Positions 58,721-64,000 of a DNA stretch of 64,000 bases are shown in pieces; the first letter of the stretch is position 1, and every line of letters begins with the position of its first letter. The notes beneath the pieces are model-generated. The model was not told the origin of the DNA and made no database searches. It saw only the letters and a program-made list of their open reading frames with translations. The stretch lies in NCBI GenBank assembly GCA_002104905.1, contig MCFE01000491.1, forward strand, positions 1 to 64,000, written 5' to 3'. This DNA is from Basidiobolus meristosporus CBS 931.73. Lineage: Eukaryota > Basidiobolomycota > Basidiobolomycetes > Basidiobolales > Basidiobolaceae. Made by a program: the position numbers and the translations under genes.

Positions 58721-59463
58721 GGGGGGGGGACAGTCACCAACAGGTGAAATCTTTATTTCAGTTGAAACAAAGAAGCCAGTGCTACTGTTGTAGCTTTGAT
58801 ACAAGAATGTGTAGCTGAGGGGAACTTGTAGGTAAGTGAATAAGAAGAGATGATAGTTCTTCTCTACTCAAGACACTGTTCAGTGAGAAGGGGGGTAGCA
58901 AGAGGGGTAAGAATGATTTGTGAACAACATTGATAAGGGGAATGTGATAAGGATTGATACTCATCATAAAGGGAATGTGCTGCTTCAGATATTGCTGCCA
59001 ATGGTCTGTCAAGTACTTCAGGTAGACCAGCTTGGGTTTTTCTGACTGCAGAATACATTGACCAAACCTCTTGACTTCAGGATCCCCAAGTATAGTTCTT
59101 CAGCAGGAGCCAGGTGTAGTGTTGTGTGTTCTCTTCCAGGCCTTGATCAATGGGTTGTTGCAGTGGTGAAGTCTGAGATATAATCTGGCTCTAAGATAGA
59201 GAAGTTGGATCTTATGACGCATAAACTCAAAAGCACTAAGAGTAGCATATCTGTAGGGGCATTCAGGCAGATGAGGCACCAAGGAGTTAATGCACCATAC
59301 TGCAAACTTGTCAAGCTTGGTGCAGTCTCTAGAAGTAAGAGAGAGAAGTGATAAACCTAATTCCAGGACAGGGAGGACAAACTGCTTGAGCAGAAGGAGG
59401 CAGCTGGGAGCTGAAGTTAGGGTGTAGGTGATATATTCAGGGCTAGGAAAAGATTAGAAGGGT
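58721..59463 (-). mobile_element. LINE fragment A (5'-truncated, 3' tail intact)
   Basis: Minus-strand non-LTR retrotransposon remnant containing only the ORF2 C-terminal region (frames reading LVPHLPECPYRYATLSAF, FMRHKIQLLYLRARLYLRL). On the minus strand it ends GAAATAAAGATTTCACC, a short loop, GGTGACTGTC, then a C-run. That is a polyadenylation-like AATAAA plus a TTCACC/GGTGA hairpin. Frames are broken, so it is dead. Very similar to the 3' part of fragment B. Confidence 0.8.
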
Positions 59464-60826
59464 CAGGGGGAGAGACAGTCACCAACAGGCAAAATCTTTA
59501 CTTCAGTTGAAACAAAGAAGCCAGTGCTACTGTTGTAGCTATGATACAAGAGTGTGTAGCTGAGGGGGATTTGTAGGTAAGTGAATAAGGAGAGATGATA
59601 GTTCTTCTGTACTCAAGACACTGTTCAGTGAGAAGGGGCATAGCAAGAGAGGTAAGAATGATATGTGAGCAACATTGATAAGGGGAATGTGATAAGGATT
59701 GATACTAATCATAAAGGGAGTGTGCTGCTTCAAATATTGCTGTCAATGGTCTGTCAAGTACTTCAGGTAGGCCAGCTGGGGTATTTCTGAATGCCAAATA
59801 TATTGAGCAAACTTCTTGACTTCAGGATCTCCAAGTATTGTTCTCCAGTAGAAGCCAGGTGTAGTGTGGTGTGTTTTCTTCCAGTCCTTGATCAATGGGT
59901 TGTTGCAGTGGTGAAGTCTGAGATATAATCAGGTTCTAAGATAGAGAAGTCTGATCTTATAGGGCATAAACCCAAAAGCACCAAGAATAGCATGTCTGTA
60001 GGGGCATTGAGGCAAATGAGGCACCAAGGAGTTATTGAACCATACTACAAACTTGTCAAGCTTGGTGCAGTCTCTAGAAGTAAGAGAGAGAAGTGTAAAC
60101 CAAATTCCAGGACAGGGAAGACAAACTGCTTGAGTGGAAGGAGGCAGCTGGGAGCTGAAGTTGTAGAAAGAGTAACAGCCAGTAGCTTGTGGAGTGCCTC
60201 TCTTGCCAGGATAATTCTCTTCTTCAGGTGTGCTCCAGAGTCTAGTCCAGTACAAAGGAAAGGAAAGCCAAGATATGTAGCAGAAACTCAAGCTGGTAGA
60301 GTGGAGTTCTCCAAGTTGATATGACAGCCCAAAGGTACTGTCTTTGCAATGAAAAGCTGGAGATTATTCCTCTGCAGATACTGGTGGGTGGTTGGGGATT
60401 CTTGCTGCATATTGGAGGAGGATATTCTGATGTTGTCAGCAAAGAGAGTTACCAGGCAGTCAGCTGAGAGTCTTGGGAAATCATTCAGGAAGATGGCAAA
60501 CAGTATAAGACCAAGCACAGAGCCTTGAACCACTCCATTAGGAACTGAGAACACAGCTGATTGCTCACTTGGGTGCAGAATTGTTGCTTGTGGATCTAGG
60601 AACAGTGACCTGACAAGGAGGGTAAGAGAGGTACTGGAGCCAGGTCTGAGAGAGGTTTCCTGGAAAGCCAGGCCTGAGAAGTGAGAATCTGCAAACTTGT
60701 CAAGCTTAGTACAGTCTCTAGAAGTAAGAGAGAGAAGTGGTAAGCCAAATATCAGGACAGGGAAGACAAACTGCTTGAGTAGAAGGAGGCAGCTGGGAGC
60801 TGAAGTTGTAGGAGGAGTAACAGCCA
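59464..60826 (-). mobile_element. LINE fragment B with reverse-transcriptase segment
   Basis: A second 5'-truncated minus-strand copy. It repeats fragment A (about 90% by eye) and extends upstream into the reverse transcriptase: VPNGVVQGSVLGLILFAIFLND and LVTLFADNIRISS, followed by LQRNNLQLFIAKTVPLGC. The palm motif reads FADN, not FADD. Near 60640-60690 there is a jump: a block (GTCTGAGAGAGGTTTCCTGG and onward) also found inside the SINE, then another copy of the 130-bp segment seen at 60049-60180 and 59305-59430. The copy is therefore rearranged or chimeric. Not functional. Confidence 0.82.
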
Positions 60827-62207
60827 GGAGAGGGAAAGTCACCAAGTTGGTGAAATCTTTATTTGCATTAAGAACTAATCTAAGTACAAATAAAAAAGCC
60901 AATTAAGAGGTCTAGAACCTCTCTAATAAGTAATCTAATTTATGTTTTGTTTCATCTCTAATGTTTGTTTCAATAAAGTAAAGCTCATCAGGGGTAAATA
61001 TAAAATTCAAGGGTTTTGGGGGAAGTACAAATTGTAGATGTTTCTGATCAATATAATCCAAGACTGGAACCCAGCCTGGGATTAGGTGTAGTAGGAAAGG
61101 TGTGTGGACTTGTGGCTAGCACTGCCACATAGATCTTAGATGGTCCTGAGCCAGTAGTCTTGGTTTCTCAGCTTTTTGAAGTTTTGAAGCAAGCTCTGTT
61201 ACTTCAGCAGAGCCAACCAGGGTGTGCCAGCAAGAAGATTTCAGGGAGGAGTTAGATTGAAGCCATTGTTGGATGGAGGGGTTATGTGATTTCTGAAGTT
61301 TGACTAGGAAGGAAGCACGGAGATAGACCATTTGGATTTGGTATGGGTAGAACCTAAAGGCTCCATTAGTTGCATGGATATAGGGAGATACCGGAAGATA
61401 AGGTACCAAGGATCTGATACACTGATGGAGAAATTTATCCAGGTGGTGAAGCTCTCTGGAGGTTAGGGGTATAATGGGGAGACCAGATTCAAGTACTGGC
61501 AGTACATGCTGCTTCAGAAGTATAGGGATCTTTTGAATTGGAGTGTCTGGAGTGAATACTACCAGAAGCTTTTTGAGAGCCTATTGGGCAAGACGGATCC
61601 TATTATTCAGGTGCAGCTTTGAGTCAATCCCATGTTGACCAAATGGCAGACCTAGATATATTGCAGTTTGTTGTGGCAGAATGCTAGTGTTCTGTATAGT
61701 TGTAGTGCACCCAATTGGGACTGTCTTGGAAATTGAGAGTGAGAGGTTGTTGGCAGCCAAGTACCTCTCAATGATGGCAGTGTCTGCCATGGGATTAGGA
61801 GTAGCAATCTTGATATTGTCTGCATAGAGAGTTAGTAGTGGATAGGGAGAGTCTGGTGAGGGGCCTTTTGGAAATAAAGGAAAATTGTGTAGGAATATCA
61901 CAAATAGTAAGGGACTTAGTACAGATCCTTGGACTACTCCCTTTGGAACCTCATAAGTCTCTGATGTGCAACTTGGATACAAAGTTTTGGCTGAGTTCTC
62001 ACAAAATAGAGAACGTATAAGAAGGGTCATTGGTAGTGTGGGAACTGCTAATAGCTTTCCTCAAAGCAGAGCTCTGTCCACAGAGTCAAAGGCTTTAGTA
62101 ATGTCAGACAGAATGGTTGGCAATGAGAATTGAAGTGAATGATCATGGCTTAGCACTACAGCCATATCCAAGGAGAGTTTGGGCAAGAAGCCAAACTGAG
62201 GGTTAGG
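60827..62207 (-). mobile_element. LINE fragment C, related but distinct subfamily
   Basis: Minus-strand remnant with a better reverse-transcriptase frame (62030-61581): VPKGVVQGSVLSPLLFVIFLHN, LLTLYADNIKIATPN, LAANNLSLSISKTVPIGC and QTAIYLGLPFG. A second frame (61409-61116) covers the C-terminal region (VPYLPVSPYIHATNGAF). Clearly diverged from fragment B, but with the same domain order and 3' tail (TGCAAATAAAGATTTCACCA at 60848, going left). The motif again reads YADN. The 5' part is missing; the right end meets the SINE tail at 62208. Confidence 0.82.
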
Positions 62208-62734
62208 GGGGAGGAAAGTCACCAAGTGGTGAAATCTTTATTTACTTATGACAAGTATCTAAAGAAGCCAAGTTAATCTGAAGTTATTCCTAGAAAGCTA
62301 GGTCTGAGAGATATCTTCCTGGTAAGCCAGGTCTGAGAGTTGAGAGGCTGAGTGGTACTATATTTCCTAGTTAGCTAGGTCTGAGAGAGGTTTCCTGGAA
62401 AGCCAGGCCTGAGAAGTGAGAATCTGAATATATCTGAGCTAAGTTATACTGGTTTGCGGTAGCTGAATTGTGGCCGGAATGGCCAGTAGACTGGGGGAAC
62501 TGAGATGAATTTCTGGGCGATCACTGGCCAAATTTACTAGGCAAATCTGACCAATTAGCATTTCAAGGATTTCAGCCAATCAGAGCCTTTACTTTGCCCG
62601 ATGGTTGATCAAGCCATCTCCCAATGAGCACACATCAATTTATTGATCAAATTTTGCTGGATCCAGGATTTGAACCCACAACCATGGGTATGGAAGGGTT
62701 AGGGATAACCACAAGGCTAAGTGTTCTTGGTTAG
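62208..62734 (-). mobile_element. tRNA-derived SINE with LINE-type tail
   Basis: On the minus strand the unit starts with a tRNA-like head carrying an A-box-like TAGCCTTGTGG (62719-62709) and a B box GGTTCAAATCC (62676-62666), spaced as in tRNA genes. The body contains repeated CCAGG/CCTGG stem-like motifs. It ends TAAATAAAGATTTCACCACT then TGGTGACTTTCC and a C-run with TAACCC, the same tail as the neighbouring LINEs. No protein coding. The tRNA head is degenerate, so it is not a functional tRNA. A shared 3' tail is the classic sign of a SINE mobilised by the partner LINE. Confidence 0.75.
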
Positions 62735-62827
62735 GGGGGGGATGATAATCACCACATGGTGAAATCTTTATTTAAATCTTAAATAGAGAAGCCAAGTTTA
62801 TATATGAATATTTGAGATGCAGTAAGC

Positions 62828-63628
62828 CTACAAGATAAACTTGGACTTTGCTGTATCCCAAATATCCTGAATATCAAAGTCTAGAGGAGAATGTAGCAAA
62901 ACTGCTTGTTCACTGTAGTATTTCTTGAGGAAGTTTGTGACTTGAAGGGAAGGATAGTTTTTCAACAAGCTGGTAAACCTTTTGAGGAGTTCTTTTTCCA
63001 GAGAGAATGGTACAAAGAGTGGAATGTCTAAATGATGTCTGAATATATGCTCTGAGAGCTCCCAGTCCAGCATATTCTTGACTTCCTCTGTGAAATCTTC
63101 AACAATATCCTTGTCAAGAATAACTTCCAGGAGATCCCTGGCAATGTACTGAATGTTAATAATCTTAGGCATATGAATACCTAGGTCCTTGAGGTAGCTT
63201 CTTTGTTCTGAAATTGGGAGATAGCCAGCATTTCTGAAATAGCAAACAGCCCAATTGACAGTGGGAGGAGTTTCAGGGCTGACAGGGAATCTTCTTCTGG
63301 CTTTAGGGTGCACTGGCTTAGTTGGCTGTCTTGTTGGAAGGGCCACTGGCTTTGGATGAGCTTGAAGTGCTTGGGAGTATGTCTGAGTATGAATGGCAGG
63401 AGTAGCTGGTTGCTGACAGTGTTCAGATTGACTGGAAGAAGGGCTGGTTGAGGGGTTGCAAGGTAAGGAAGAAGCTGAAAGAGAAGTAGAGAGTGCTGGG
63501 TGAAGTTCAGAGAGAGTTTTGAAAAGAACCTGGATCTGAGATTTCAACATTGAGTTTTCAGCTTCAAGAAGAGAAACTCTTTGTTCAAGGTAAGAAGTCT
63601 GTAAAGAGTGAAAGTTGGGTAAAGACAT
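62828..63628 (-). CDS. LINE ORF1-like protein
   Basis: 266 aa, intact, in the minus-strand element that continues past the window. Residues about 10-40 form a leucine-heptad coiled coil (YLEQRVSLLEAENSMLKSQI). Residues 45-110 are Ser/Pro/Gln-rich and end in a basic patch (PKARRRFP). Residues 115-260 are a folded region (WAVCYFRNAGYLPISEQRSY, IINIQYIARDLLEVILDKDI, LLKNYPSLQVTNFLKKYYSE). Coiled coil plus basic region plus globular part is the usual plan of LINE ORF1 RNA-binding proteins. No CCHC knuckle is seen. The open frame suggests a young copy. Confidence 0.72.
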   Translation of the reverse strand: MSLPNFHSLQTSYLEQRVSLLEAENSMLKSQIQVLFKTLSELHPALSTSLSASSLPCNPSTSPSSSQSEHCQQPATPAIHTQTYSQALQAHPKPVALPTRQPTKPVHPKARRRFPVSPETPPTVNWAVCYFRNAGYLPISEQRSYLKDLGIHMPKIINIQYIARDLLEVILDKDIVEDFTEEVKNMLDWELSEHIFRHHLDIPLFVPFSLEKELLKRFTSLLKNYPSLQVTNFLKKYYSEQAVLLHSPLDFDIQDIWDTAKSKFIL

Positions 63629-63681
63629 GGAAGAAGTAGATAATAAGAAGAAAGGAGTAGTTGGGGTGGGAGGGTGGGAAA

Positions 63682-64000
63682 ATAGTTGAGAAGAAAAGAG
63701 AGGAAAGATCTGAAATTGAAAATCTCAGAATTTATAGATGGATGGACAAGGGTAGAGGATAGATTAATCCAGGGTTAGGGAAAAATAGTTGAGAAGAAAA
63801 GAGAGGAAAGATCTGAAATTGAAAATCTCAGAATTTATAGATGGATGGACAAGGGTAGAGGATAGATTAATCCAGGGTTAGGGAAAAATAGTTGAGAAGA
63901 AAAGAGAGGAAAGATCTGAAATTGAAAATCTCAGAATTTATAGATGGATGGACAAGGGTAGAGGATAGATTAATCCAGGGTTAGGGAAAAATAGTTGAGA
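63682..64000 (-). repeat. 103-bp tandem repeat (element 5' monomers)
   Basis: The unit recurs with exact 103-bp spacing: the anchor ATAGTTGAGAAG starts at 63682, 63785, 63888 and 63991. Copies are near-identical, and the array runs off the right edge. Each unit includes CCAGGGTTAGGGA, a telomere-like run. The position just upstream of ORF1 on the minus strand suggests promoter monomers, as in some L1 5' UTRs. Confidence 0.9.

Larger units (their letters stand above)
62735..64000 (-). mobile_element. ORF1-only LINE derivative, 5' end beyond the window
   Basis: Minus-strand element: tandem 103-bp monomers at the 5' side (right), then an ORF1 at 63628-62828, then directly the common 3' tail (TTTAAATAAAGATTTCACCA, TGGTGATTATCA, C-run) at 62735. 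No reverse-transcriptase sequence lies between ORF1 and the tail, so ORF2 is absent. This resembles the half-LINE (HAL1-type) organisation known from mammals. Confidence 0.75.

Noticed and set aside
62650-62727. A functional tRNA gene
   Set aside because: The promoter boxes are tRNA-like, but the stems are degenerate and the sequence continues into a repeat body with a LINE tail, so it is a SINE head.
63682-64000. CRISPR-like array
   Set aside because: Units are fully identical 103-bp tandem repeats with no unique spacers, in a eukaryotic genome.

Overview
The window is eukaryotic and almost certainly fungal. Most genes are split by short (about 48-90 bp) GT-AG introns, spacing is compact on both strands, and the recognisable proteins are fungal housekeeping factors: proteasome RPT5, SKP1, V-ATPase G, mitochondrial GrpE, PER1, a FAA1-type acyl-CoA synthetase and a SIZ/PIAS ligase. 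Several genes point to an early-diverging (zygomycete- or chytrid-grade) lineage rather than Dikarya: a WDR92 orthologue, a ferroportin, a RegA-like receiver-phosphodiesterase fusion and cAMP-receptor-like GPCRs. A Basidiobolus/Entomophthoromycotina-like source is plausible, but the sequence alone does not prove it.

Layout. 0-20 kb is gene-dense: WDR92 (-), RPT5 (+), a COQ1/PDSS2-type prenyl diphosphate synthase (-), SKP1 (+), a SIZ/PIAS SUMO ligase (-), PER1 (+), a PARG-like protein (-) and the receiver-PDE (-). 20-24.5 kb is decayed repeat DNA. 24.5-40.4 kb holds an SSH4-like Rsp5 adaptor (+), two unrelated 7TM receptors (+ and -), ferroportin (-), GrpE (-), an unidentified multi-exon helical protein (+) and VMA10 (-). 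40-45 kb is AT-rich repeat DNA. 45-58 kb holds an alpha-arrestin (-), a long-chain acyl-CoA synthetase (-), TDP1 (+), a small secreted lectin-like protein (-) and a 679-codon intronless orphan (+).

From 58.7 kb to the right edge the sequence is retrotransposon. Successive non-LTR (LINE) fragments all lie on the minus strand. Each ends in the same AATAAA-plus-hairpin tail, usually followed by C-rich, TAACCC-like bases. One unit is a tRNA-derived SINE with the same tail. The last is an ORF1-only element preceded by 103-bp tandem monomers that run off the window.

Themes. Signalling is well represented (two GPCRs and a cAMP-type phosphodiesterase with a phospho-receiver). So is ubiquitin/SUMO control (SKP1, SIZ, RPT5 and two PPxY Rsp5 adaptors). 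Exon structures were worked out by hand from reading frame and splice sites; edges not listed explicitly are approximate.
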